Shown here piece after piece: positions 1-5,880 of a stretch of DNA of 11,560 bases; positions within the stretch are counted from its first letter, which is position 1; every line of letters begins with the position of its first letter. Both the position numbers and the translations under genes were made by a program. Where the stretch lies: assembly GCA_964539805.1 (NCBI GenBank), contig CAZIKN010000160.1:1-11560 (forward strand), read 5' to 3'. Source of the DNA: M3007 sp964539805. Lineage in GTDB: Bacteria; Bacteroidota; Bacteroidia; Chitinophagales; Saprospiraceae. Under the pieces are notes generated by a model, which saw only the letters and a list, made by a program, of their open reading frames with translations, had not been told where the DNA came from and did no database searches.

Positions 1-145
1 TGTCCACATTCACTCTGGCTTGCGCGAACAGTTGACATGGGGTAGAAAGAGTACATAACAGCAATATAAATAGGCTTTGTCGCATAAAAAAAGTAAGCGG
101 TGTAATCAATTATCCAGATAAACAAGCATTTAGCTAAAAAGTTAC

Positions 146-229
146 TCATCCCTCATCCCTCATCATTCATCCCTCATCACTCATCACTCATCACTCATCT
201 CTCATCATTCATCATTCATCATTCATAAC
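146..229. repeat. Heptanucleotide tandem repeat (12 units)
   Basis: Twelve consecutive 7-bp units of the form TCATCNY or close to it (TCATCCC, TCATCAT, TCATCAC, TCATCTC, ending TCATAAC) run without interruption. The last unit supplies the TCA at 223-225 that reads as the TGA stop of the minus-strand response regulator, so the array begins exactly at the 3' end of that gene. Such arrays change length by replication slippage; here a length change would alter only the 3' untranslated region. The preceding bases 1-145 show no gene or repeat I can identify. Confidence 0.9.
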
Positions 230-816
230 TTCACATACCCCATCTGTATCAGTTTTGATACCAGCTCAGTGCCATTGATGCAACCAAACTTCGCCAGGAG
301 ATGGTTCTTTTGGTTGTTGACGGTATTGACCGATGTTTGGGTAAGCGCTGCGATTTCTTTGGCAGCCATGCCACGGGCCAAGTATTTTGCGATTTCTTTC
401 TCTTTAGGGGTCAGCGAGGGCGGTGGCGAGCTGGTGTCCTTTTTTTTGTATTCAGTGGTTAGGTAAGCCAGCTCTACCATTTGCCAAAGTTCATCGAGTC
501 CTTTTATCTTGTTCACAATGGCGACCACGCCGTATTCATACAGGAAATTATGCACCAATTCACCCTGCAAGCTGCTGTACACCACCACTTTGGTCTCAAA
601 ATCCCCGGCCTGTATTTCCTCAAAAAGTTCCAGTCCCAACTCTTCGTCTGTGATTACATCTGATACGAGGATATCTATTGGCTGTGAGGCTAACAGCTGA
701 AGCACTTCACTTTTGGTACGGGCCGTCCCGACGACTTCCACCCCTTCTTTTTGGGAAAAATAATGATCCAAGCCTGCCAATACAATGGGGTGGTCATCAA
801 ACAATGCAATTTTCAT
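223..816 (-). CDS. NarL/LuxR-family two-component response regulator
   Basis: A 197-residue cytoplasmic DNA-binding response regulator of usual NarL-family length. Residues 1-120 form a receiver domain: acidic pocket D7/D8 in FDDHP, predicted phosphoacceptor D53 in ILVSDV, conserved Ser81/82 after VVVY, and conserved Lys103 in VNKIKG. A short Lys/Ser/Pro linker (about 124-134) leads to a LuxR-type helix-turn-helix at 134-190, with the family signature LTPKEKEIAKYLARGMAAKE and a recognition-helix segment SVNTVNNQKNHLLAKF. The start at 816 places the FDDHP motif at the usual distance from the N terminus. No histidine kinase gene is visible nearby, so its partner is unknown. About 36 bp upstream is a TAnnTTTG box, preceded by a dyad that recurs before the first fibre gene, suggesting autoregulation. 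The receiver and HTH assignment is secure; the signal and target genes are inference. Confidence 0.95.
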   Translation of the reverse strand: MKIALFDDHPIVLAGLDHYFSQKEGVEVVGTARTKSEVLQLLASQPIDILVSDVITDEELGLELFEEIQAGDFETKVVVYSSLQGELVHNFLYEYGVVAIVNKIKGLDELWQMVELAYLTTEYKKKDTSSPPPSLTPKEKEIAKYLARGMAAKEIAALTQTSVNTVNNQKNHLLAKFGCINGTELVSKLIQMGYVKL

Positions 817-851
817 ATTTAGATTAACTACGCTACACGTAAATTTTGGTG

Positions 852-903
852 CAAACGTATGGCGCTAACAATGCCCCTGCAATAGTTATTTCTAACTATA
901 TGC
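852..903 (-). promoter_or_regulatory. Putative promoter and dyad operator of the response regulator
   Basis: Read on the minus strand, the sequence contains TACGTTTG (852-859), an exact match to the Bacteroidota -7 consensus TAnnTTTG, about 36 bp before the start codon. An ATTG 20 bp upstream (880-883) could serve as a degenerate -33 box. It overlaps the edge of a dyad, ATAGTTA-GAAA-TAACTAT (882-899), centred 31.5 bp upstream of the -7 box. The same dyad occurs at 1850-1872 with nearly the same spacing to another TAnnTTTG. The consensus is established knowledge; use of the site is inferred. Confidence 0.5.
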
Positions 904-950
904 AAAAATGTGCCTGAGCCTTTGTGGGCGGATCTTCTCACCCTGTCATG

Positions 951-1124
951 GCTTTCTTACTTTTTTGCATGATCAAAAAAGTAAGCAAAAAAATCAAGGC
1001 TGTATTCAAATTCTACGATTTTTTGGCCTCTCCGGGGGCGCGAAAAAAACTCGCCCCTCCTGCGTCGGGCCTCAACAGTTTTTCGCTTCTCCCCCCTCCG
1101 TGGCCAAAAAATCGGGATTTGAAT
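951..1124. repeat. Intergenic hairpin-rich repeat element
   Basis: Two inverted repeats lie side by side. The first is a perfect 12-bp pair, CTTACTTTTTTG at 956-967 and CAAAAAAGTAAG at 974-985, with a 6-nt loop. The second is an imperfect pair of about 24 bp (1004-1028 and 1102-1124), whose core is GATTTTTTGGCC against GGCCAAAAAATC. Its interior carries a further pairing possibility, GCGAAAAAAACT with AGTTTTTCGC. Short open frames through it have no plausible domain content. This resembles the dispersed spacer repeats common in Bacteroidota rather than a gene. Confidence 0.65.
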
Positions 1125-1186
1125 AAGGCCGGAACCTGGCCCAATCCAATGATCTCGAATAGATTTTTTATGGGAGTCCGGCTTGG

Positions 1187-1650
1187 CCAGACCCTTCACT
1201 GCGTTCTGGGTGACACGTCGCTTGGGCGTTTGTTGGCGGGTTTATCCGATCACAAAGGGCGGGTTTATCCGACCATCATGGGCGGGTTTGGCCAAGGATT
1301 CCCTGTATCTCAAGCTGCTGTGTCATATTGAGCGTAGCGAAATATCCGGCCAAGCAGATGTTTTGTTCTTTGCCTAATCCAGACCCTTCGCTGTGCTCAG
1401 GGTGACACGTTGCTTGGGCTTTTGTGGGATGCTTGTCCGACCTTTGGGGGCGGGTTTGGCCAAGGATTCCCTGTATCTCAAGCTGCTGTGTCATATTGAG
1501 CGTAGCGAAATATCCGGCCAAGCAGATGTTTTGTTCTTTGCCTAATCCAGACCCTTCGCTGTGCTCAGGGTGACACGTTGCTTGGGCTTTTGTGGGCGGG
1601 TTTATCCGACCTGAAAGGGCGGACTTGTCCAAGGATTCCACGTATCTCAA
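1187..1650. repeat. 168-bp-period tandem repeat with REP-like inverted motifs
   Basis: Two copies of a 148-bp unit (1281-1428 and 1449-1596) are essentially identical at an offset of exactly 168 bp. They are flanked by degenerate partial copies (about 1187-1251 and 1597-1650). Each unit contains TGTCATATTGAGCGTAGCGA and, in opposite orientation, a related motif that reads on the minus strand TGTCACCCTGAGCACAGCGA. The pair can fold into an imperfect long hairpin. Motifs of this type are widespread intergenic repeats that give spurious peptides such as CHPEHSEGS. No coding function is supported. Confidence 0.85.
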
Positions 1651-1662
1651 GCAGATGTGGCA

Positions 1663-1695
1663 AGCGAGGGGGGCGCTTGGAGCGGCCCCCTCGCT
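1663..1695. repeat. Strong GC-rich hairpin
   Basis: A perfect 10-bp stem, AGCGAGGGGG (1663-1672) with CCCCCTCGCT (1686-1695), continues past a G-G mismatch into CGCT/AGCG around a 3-nt loop. No T-tract follows, so an intrinsic terminator is unlikely; a REP-type palindrome or boundary element fits better. The rest of the stretch, 1700-1849, is A/T-rich and shows no gene. Confidence 0.7.
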
Positions 1696-1849
1696 GCGCA
1701 CGTGGCCACGCTGACGAGTTGGCAATTGTAAATATACCCCGCTCACTTCTTCCCTCTCTTTTGTTATACAAGCGACATTTTCAAAAAAAAACAGCCTTTT
1801 CAAAAAAATTATGAGAATTAATGTACTGATATTCAGTGTTTTATAAGCG

Positions 1850-1899
1850 AATAGTTATAAATAACTATATGCGGTTCCGAGCGGCTCGGTTTATGTTTG
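1850..1899 (+). promoter_or_regulatory. Putative promoter and dyad operator of fibre gene 1
   Basis: The dyad ATAGTTA-TAAA-TAACTAT (1851-1868) is centred 32.5 bp upstream of TATGTTTG (1892-1899), which matches the Bacteroidota -7 consensus TAnnTTTG. A consensus -33 TTTG is missing; TATG stands 20 bp upstream, at the edge of the dyad. That geometry fits an activator contacting a weak promoter. Over 23 bp this site differs from 881-903 only in the three bases between the arms. A start near 1906 would give a leader of about 160 nt before the ATG at 2065. Confidence 0.5.
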
Positions 1900-2000
1900 T
1901 ACCATAAAAAGTGAATCAGGGTTAGTGCTGTGTAATAGTGCCGCTCCAAGTATTCACACTCCTTATCCCTTTCCGATACCATTTTACCTGACGCTTATGC

Positions 2001-2024
2001 TCGGGCACTTATGCTATTGCCCGA
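2001..2024 (+). promoter_or_regulatory. Leader hairpin upstream of fibre gene 1
   Basis: TCGGGCA (2001-2007) and TGCCCGA (2018-2024) form a perfect 7-bp stem with a 10-nt loop, inside the predicted long leader. The loop contains CTTATGCT, which also occurs just before the stem (1993-2000), so an alternative fold is possible. A perfect 14-bp palindrome, TTTAAACGTTTAAA, follows at 2039-2052, immediately before the A/T-rich start region. Function is unknown. Confidence 0.35.
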
Positions 2025-2064
2025 TCCGAACTAATATTTTTAAACGTTTAAATTTTTTTTCTTC

Positions 2065-3204
2065 ATGAAAAAGTTCAACATTCAGATTTGCGCTTTTTTG
2101 ATTTGCGCTTTTGGTTTTCTCGCGGGCGCGCAACGGGCTTGTGCACAAGGCCAAGCCACCCTCTCGATACAGGGTGTCCTCCAAAACTTCAACGGCTCGG
2201 CAGTGGACAACGGGCAGTACGACATCACCTTCAAACTCTATACCACCGACGCAGGCGGCACAGCCCTCTGGACGGAAACGCAGACGGTGACCCTCACTGG
2301 CGGCGTGTACAGCGTGCTGCTCGGAGCGGTCAATCCGCTCAACGTTCCCTTTGACCAGCCGTATTACATCGGGCTGACCATCCCCGGCGGACCGGAACAC
2401 ACGCCGCGTACGCGCCTGACCGCCTCGCCCTACGCCCTCTCCTTGCTGGGGCAGGACAACAAATTCCCCTCAACCGGAATGGTGGAGATGGGTTCGGTGG
2501 CGACCGGTACGGACATCACCACCGCGACTTCCTACACCGTGGGCGCTAACGACCACGTCATTTACCTCGACCACACGGCCAACCAAAACGTCACGCTGCC
2601 CGCTGCCTCGTCTGCCAACAAGGGCAGGCAGTTGCTGTTAGTGAACAAAGAGGCGGTGGCAAAAACATTGACGGCTTCCAATTATGTGGATTTGGCAGGC
2701 GGTACTTCCACCACCATTCCGGCGACGGGTGTGGTGGAGTTGCAGTCCGATGGCTCGGTTTGGCGGCAGACGGGCGGGTATGTGCAGCCTGCGGTTTCGG
2801 TTGGGAAGGCGTTTGTGCGTCTTCAAAAAACGCAGCAAACAATTCCACTGGTTTCTCTTCCGAGTCTTACAGTACTTTCCTTTACTGAGGTTAGTGATGA
2901 TCAAAACTGCTGGAACACCACCACCCATACCTTCACTGCCCCGCGAACAGGTATCTATGTAATTAGTGGTAGTATGATATACGAGCAATCTTCTGTTATT
3001 TCATATATCGTACTGAATGACTTTAGTCAGCCATTGATCGCGCCGTTTCAAGCTGATACCCAGGAACCATATAGCTTTTCTTTTCCTTATCCCATGACGG
3101 CAGGACAAACTTTTCAATTAAAGGTAGTGTCTCAAAATGGCCAAGTGATTTTAGATGGTGGGAATGGTGGTTATGCTACTTTTCTGACCGTCTTGGAACA
3201 GTAA
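2065..3204 (+). CDS. Secreted fibre-like protein with C1q-like head (copy 1)
   Basis: A 379-residue protein with a Sec signal peptide (residues 1-27, hydrophobic ICAFLICAFGFLAG, likely cleavage after ACA). Residues 31-128 form the conserved N-terminal beta domain of the array (LSIQGVLQ, YDITFKLYTTDAGG, GGVYSVLLGAVNPL, PRTRLTASPYALSLLG). Residues 138-160 carry the short linker type with MGSVATGTD, shared with copy 4. Residues 158-241 (YTVGANDHVIYLDHTANQNV to LQSDGSVWRQTGGY) resemble the beta repeats of phage tail fibres. Residues 245-379 fit a C1q/TNF-like jelly roll: CWNTTTHTFTAPRTGIY matches the signature region, and PMTAGQTFQLKV is a late strand. C1q and tail-fibre folds are usually trimeric, so a trimeric stalk with a binding head is inferred. 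The mature protein has a single cysteine, C282. No type IX secretion tail is recognised. The ligand is unknown. Confidence 0.85.
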   Translation: MKKFNIQICAFLICAFGFLAGAQRACAQGQATLSIQGVLQNFNGSAVDNGQYDITFKLYTTDAGGTALWTETQTVTLTGGVYSVLLGAVNPLNVPFDQPYYIGLTIPGGPEHTPRTRLTASPYALSLLGQDNKFPSTGMVEMGSVATGTDITTATSYTVGANDHVIYLDHTANQNVTLPAASSANKGRQLLLVNKEAVAKTLTASNYVDLAGGTSTTIPATGVVELQSDGSVWRQTGGYVQPAVSVGKAFVRLQKTQQTIPLVSLPSLTVLSFTEVSDDQNCWNTTTHTFTAPRTGIYVISGSMIYEQSSVISYIVLNDFSQPLIAPFQADTQEPYSFSFPYPMTAGQTFQLKVVSQNGQVILDGGNGGYATFLTVLEQ

Positions 3205-3224
3205 CCCGCCACCCCGCCACCTAC

Positions 3225-3326
3225 CCCATTTTCCCGCACGGCATATCAAAAGCAGATGGCATGTCGGCTCGGTTTCGGATGATTTTTTTGCTTTTTGATG
3301 GTGTAGTCATTATGGGGAATGGGAGG
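3225..3326 (+). other. Conserved 3' element after fibre gene 1
   Basis: Begins about 20 bp after the stop codon and recurs after all four fibre genes. The core stem ATCAAAAGC (3245-3253) with GCTTTTTGAT (3290-3299) encloses a variable loop that ends in GGCTCGGTTTCGGATGA. It is followed by GGTGTAGTCATTATGGGG. It may be a transcript-end or RNA-stability structure, or a recombination boundary. Confidence 0.5.
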
Positions 3327-3357
3327 AATCGCGGGAGTTTCGGTTTGGGAAAGGGAT

Positions 3358-3396
3358 AAAAGTTCTTTGACAGGATTGTTTTTTCAGGAAAAAGGC
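3358..3396. repeat. 39-bp repeat shared with the end of the BRO gene
   Basis: AAAAGTTCTTTGACAGGATT and the following bases to CAGGAAAAAGGC recur at 8900-8939 with one substitution and one extra T. A nearby GGAGGAATCGCGG is also shared (about 3322-3334 and 8874-8885). The repeat lies just beyond the 3' end of the minus-strand protease gene. Confidence 0.8.
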
Positions 3397-3432
3397 CGCC
3401 ACGCGAGAATCGGGGAGATTAAAAACCCAGAT

Positions 3433-3837
3433 TCAGCGACCTGTTTTTTGCTCAATGGATAGGACGTTTTCAACGGTGTCAATGCAAAATTTGGTGCCTT
3501 CGAAGAAGTCCATGCCCAGCAAACCTTGATAGTTGGAGAAGATGCCGTGCGCGAGGAAGTCATAAACAATCACCGGAAAATCAATTTTGGTGATGCTCAG
3601 ACCGGTCAGTTTTTGAATTTCAAAAACTTCGGTTTCGATGACACCGCTCGCTGTTTCGATGTCTTGGATGCCGATGGCATTTTTTAAATCGTATCCTGCC
3701 ATGTAAAGCGCATTGCTGTCAATGGTAGAAATGCTTGCGCCAGTGTCCAAAATCATCCTCAAACGGTGGCGATTATCCAAGCGCACAAACACGAAGATAG
3801 AGCCGCTTTCTGTATCGCGTTCAAGTAGAAAGTTCAT
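3433..3837 (-). CDS. Retropepsin-like (clan AA) aspartic protease
   Basis: A 134-residue single-domain protein. It has the aspartic protease active-site motif ILDTGAS (catalytic Asp31) after a beta-rich N terminus, and the second hallmark, a hydrophobic-hydrophobic-Gly motif GLLGMDFF (about 105-112), near the C terminus. One DTG-type motif and a length under 150 residues are typical of retropepsin-type proteases, which act as homodimers with one Asp from each chain. No signal peptide is seen, so it is probably cytoplasmic. Its start codon overlaps the stop of the upstream small gene by 4 bp (ATGA), indicating translational coupling. The substrate is not evident. The fold assignment is good; proteolytic activity and any link to the fibre proteins are untested. 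Confidence 0.85.
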   Translation of the reverse strand: MNFLLERDTESGSIFVFVRLDNRHRLRMILDTGASISTIDSNALYMAGYDLKNAIGIQDIETASGVIETEVFEIQKLTGLSITKIDFPVIVYDFLAHGIFSNYQGLLGMDFFEGTKFCIDTVENVLSIEQKTGR

Positions 3838-4106
3838 GATCTGGGACGGCTAAAAACGGTTGCGATTCTTTTTACGGGTTTAAACTGACCTGTGTAAATA
3901 ACCATAACTGTTTGATAATCAAGTGCTTTTGCGCGACCAAAATAAGCGATTTCTTTTTTATCCTTGCTGTGCAAAACAGGGATGCCCGACAGAACATCTG
4001 ATTCTGTTTCATTCATGACGGGGTTGCCGATCAGCACCCATTCATCTGGGTAAAGCCTTTTGATTTCGGCTATGTCAAGTGGCTCGAGTGCAATTGTATC
4101 TATCAT
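3834..4106 (-). CDS. Small conserved-looking protein coupled to the aspartic protease
   Basis: A 90-residue protein starting MIDTIALEPLDI, with the core LYPDEWVLIGNPVMNETE and IPVLHSKDKKEIAYFGRA. I recall similar small proteins beside clan AA aspartic proteases in other bacteria, but I cannot name a family with confidence. The start at 4106 is preferred over an in-frame ATG at 4202 for two reasons. The longer version would read antisense through the leader that fibre copies 2-4 share. A TATCTTTG -7-type box at 4152-4159 would also put transcription start downstream of 4202. The gene overlaps the protease gene by 4 bp and forms a two-gene operon with it. It has no signal peptide or transmembrane segment and no known catalytic motif. 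It may be a partner, substrate or inhibitor of the protease; this is inference. Confidence 0.75.
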   Translation of the reverse strand: MIDTIALEPLDIAEIKRLYPDEWVLIGNPVMNETESDVLSGIPVLHSKDKKEIAYFGRAKALDYQTVMVIYTGQFKPVKRIATVFSRPRS

Positions 4107-4151
4107 AATTAATTGATTTTGATCCAAGAAACGATTATTGAAATAACAACA

Positions 4152-4159
4152 CAAAGATA
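4152..4159 (-). promoter_or_regulatory. Putative -7 box of the small-protein/protease operon
   Basis: On the minus strand TATCTTTG matches TAnnTTTG exactly, and a start near 4146 would leave a leader of about 40 nt before the ATG at 4106. No clear -33 TTTG is seen at the expected distance, so the call rests on one box and its position. Confidence 0.35.
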
Positions 4160-4215
4160 CGCTTTTTTGGACAGGCTCTTTATAAAAATTTTCAACATTC
4201 ATATCATTTTTTAAC

Positions 4216-5370
4216 ATGAAAAGTTCACATTTACGCATTATTGCAGCCCTTATCGTCGGGCTGTTTGGGGTATCGCAACTCGATGCCCAAAGCACCTTGT
4301 CCGTACAGGGTGTGCTCCAAAAAACCACGGGCATGGCCGTAGATGACGGCGACTATGCCATCACCTTCAAACTGTACACCACCGAGTCGGGCGGCGCTGC
4401 CGTCTGGTCGGAAACCCAAAGCGACGTCGAAATCGTGGGTGGCGTGTACGGGGTGCAACTCGGCTCGGTCAATCCGCTCAACATCCCGTTTGACCAGGTG
4501 TATTACCTCGGGCTGACGGTGGGTGCCGGCGCGGAACACTTCCCCCGCACGAAGTTGACCGCCGCGCCCTACGCGTTGTCTCTGCTGGGGCAGGACAACA
4601 AATTCCCCTCCACGGGCAATGTGGGCATTGGTACGCTCGCACCTGTAGCCACATTAGACGTAAACGGCTCCATAGCGACCAATGAAACCGCCACCACCGC
4701 GACCGCCTACACCGTGGGAGCCAATGACCACGTCATTTACCTTGACCACACGGCCAACCAAAACGTCACCCTGCCCGCTGCCTCGGCGGCCAACAAGGGC
4801 AGGCAGTTGTTGTTAGTGAACAAAGAGGCGGTGGCTAAATCGTTGACGGCTTCCAATTATGTGGATTTGGCAGGAGCGACTTCCACCACCGTCCCGGCGA
4901 CGGGCGTTGTGGAGTTGCAGTCCGATGGCTCGGTTTGGCGGCAGACGGGTGGGTATGTGCAGCCGACGGTGGCTGAGAAGGCTTATGTGCGTCTCGTAAA
5001 AACTGCGCAGGTTAGTATGCCTGGTAATACCATAACCACCGTTCCTTTTGTCGAGCTGAGTGATCCCCAAAACTGCTGGAATACGTCTACCCATACCTTC
5101 ACTGCTCCGCGAACAGGCATCTATCATCTGAGTGGTGCTGTAGCGTTCTACACAACCCAAAACGTGACTGGCAATCTTCATATTAATGACGGCCTAAAGC
5201 TTGGTATGCATACAGTACAGGGGGCTTCTGGATGGACTACCCTACCCTTCAGCACAGATTATCCGATGACAGCTGGTGAGACTGTTAGGTTTAGGTTTGT
5301 ACCATTCGGTCCTGCAGTCTTGATTCACTATGACACGGCGCCCGGTTATATTACCATCTTAGAACGGTAA
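4216..5370 (+). CDS. Secreted fibre-like protein with C1q-like head (copy 2)
   Basis: A 384-residue paralogue. The signal peptide is residues 1-24 (MKSSHLRIIAALIVGLFGVS, likely cut after LDA). The N-terminal beta domain spans about 26-125. Residues 134-153 carry the longer linker type, NVGIGTLAPVATLDVNGS, a motif common in tail-fibre-like proteins. The fibre-like segment is about 165-249. The C1q-like head (about 254-384) contains QNCWNTSTHTFTAPRTGIYH and YPMTAGETVRFRF and ends GYITILER. The only cysteine is C287. The 282-bp segment 4585-4866 is identical to 6233-6514 of copy 3 except for two bases, while the sequence on either side diverges. The ATG is preceded by the leader TTTCAACATTCATATCATT, shared with copies 3 and 4. 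An extra T in the run before ATG puts that leader out of frame, which supports this start. Confidence 0.85.
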   Translation: MKSSHLRIIAALIVGLFGVSQLDAQSTLSVQGVLQKTTGMAVDDGDYAITFKLYTTESGGAAVWSETQSDVEIVGGVYGVQLGSVNPLNIPFDQVYYLGLTVGAGAEHFPRTKLTAAPYALSLLGQDNKFPSTGNVGIGTLAPVATLDVNGSIATNETATTATAYTVGANDHVIYLDHTANQNVTLPAASAANKGRQLLLVNKEAVAKSLTASNYVDLAGATSTTVPATGVVELQSDGSVWRQTGGYVQPTVAEKAYVRLVKTAQVSMPGNTITTVPFVELSDPQNCWNTSTHTFTAPRTGIYHLSGAVAFYTTQNVTGNLHINDGLKLGMHTVQGASGWTTLPFSTDYPMTAGETVRFRFVPFGPAVLIHYDTAPGYITILER

Positions 5371-5387
5371 CCCGCAGACCTGCCACC

Positions 5388-5500
5388 TACCCAATTTTCC
5401 CGCAAGGCATATCAAAAGCAAAAGGCTGGCGGGCGAGCAGGCTCGGTTTCGGATGATTTTTTTGCTTTTTGATGGTGTAGTCATTATGGGGAATGGGAGG
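5388..5500 (+). other. Conserved 3' element after fibre gene 2
   Basis: The stem is ATCAAAAGC (5411-5419) with GCTTTTTGAT (5464-5473). The loop differs from that of copy 1 in its first half (AAAAGGCTGGCGGGCGAGCA) but keeps GGCTCGGTTTCGGATGA. From about 5439 the sequence is nearly identical to the region after copy 3. Confidence 0.5.
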
Positions 5501-5880
5501 AGATAGGGTCTGATCTGATGTATGGGGAGTTCAGGCGCCGTTCGACCCCACCCCCGACGCCTCCCCTGTAGGGAGGGGAGACGTAGCAAACACGGTGCGT
5601 TTTCATAATATTTATGGAGAAGCCAGGCCCTCTCCGAAAGGAGCAAACAGTGTGGATTTTCATAAATAGTTATGGAGAAGCCAGGCCCGGAGCGTTCCCC
5701 TCCCTACAGGGGAGGGCTTAGGGGTGGGGTCGAATAGAGCACAACTTGATTTATACCCGGATTGACCTGATTTTTAAAGATTTACAAACGCAAGCAGGCT
5801 TAAAACTACTTTGCATTGACTATAAAAAATTTCAACATTCATATCATTTTTAACATGAAAAGTTCACTTTTACGCATTCT
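5439..5880. repeat. Duplicated spacer and gene start, unit A
   Basis: About 440 bp from GGCTCGGTTTC through the spacer and the first bases of fibre gene 3 match 7176-7617 at a constant offset of 1737 bp, with only a handful of substitutions (for example near 5756, 5780 and 5799). The offset equals the distance between the start codons of copies 3 and 4, so one gene-plus-spacer unit was duplicated in tandem. The spacer has no credible gene; a 95-codon antisense frame is repeat-derived. Confidence 0.9.
5541..5734. mobile_element. MITE-like element with 40-bp inverted ends, copy A
   Basis: The left arm (5541-5580, beginning TTCGACCCCACCCCCGACGC) and right arm (5695-5734, ending GGGGTGGGGTCGAA) are inverted repeats with only a few mismatches. 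Each arm holds an inner palindrome, CTCCCCTGTAGGGAGGGG. Between them are two direct repeats of about 45 bp (5586-5630 and 5643-5688) ending TATGGAGAAGCCAGGCCC. There is no transposase. I saw no clear target-site duplication, so mobility is only suggested. Confidence 0.55.

Noticed and set aside
146..229. CRISPR array
   Set aside because: The 7-bp units are contiguous with no spacers, and no cas genes are present; the 168-bp repeats are likewise too long and too few.
1276..1803. 175-codon minus-strand open frame across the tandem repeat
   Set aside because: Its peptide consists of repeat-derived CHPEHSEGS-type segments and it owes its length to the duplicated 168-bp unit; no domain is visible.
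881..1872. The two 23-bp dyads as direct repeats or att sites of an inserted mobile element
   Set aside because: The dyad symmetry, the centre-only variation and the matched spacing to -7 boxes fit operators better, and no integrase or transposase lies between them. It remains a weaker alternative.
2014..2400. Long antisense open frames opposite the fibre genes (for example also 7607-8101 and 6505-6888)
   Set aside because: They overlap well-supported secreted protein genes, recur only because the genes are paralogous, and show no domain content.
4107..4334. N-terminal extension of the small protein gene to 4202 or 4334
   Set aside because: It would read antisense through the conserved leader and coding start of fibre copy 2, and the predicted promoter box lies downstream of both starts.
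5359..5646. 95-codon minus-strand open frame in the spacer (also at 7096-7383)
   Set aside because: It contains the PSLQGRRRGWG-type peptide expected from the inverted-repeat ends and is duplicated only because the spacer is.
5807..5813. TACTTTG as a promoter box for copies 3 and 4 (also at 7544-7550)
   Set aside because: It is one base short of TAnnTTTG and has no -33 box at the right distance; too weak to annotate.
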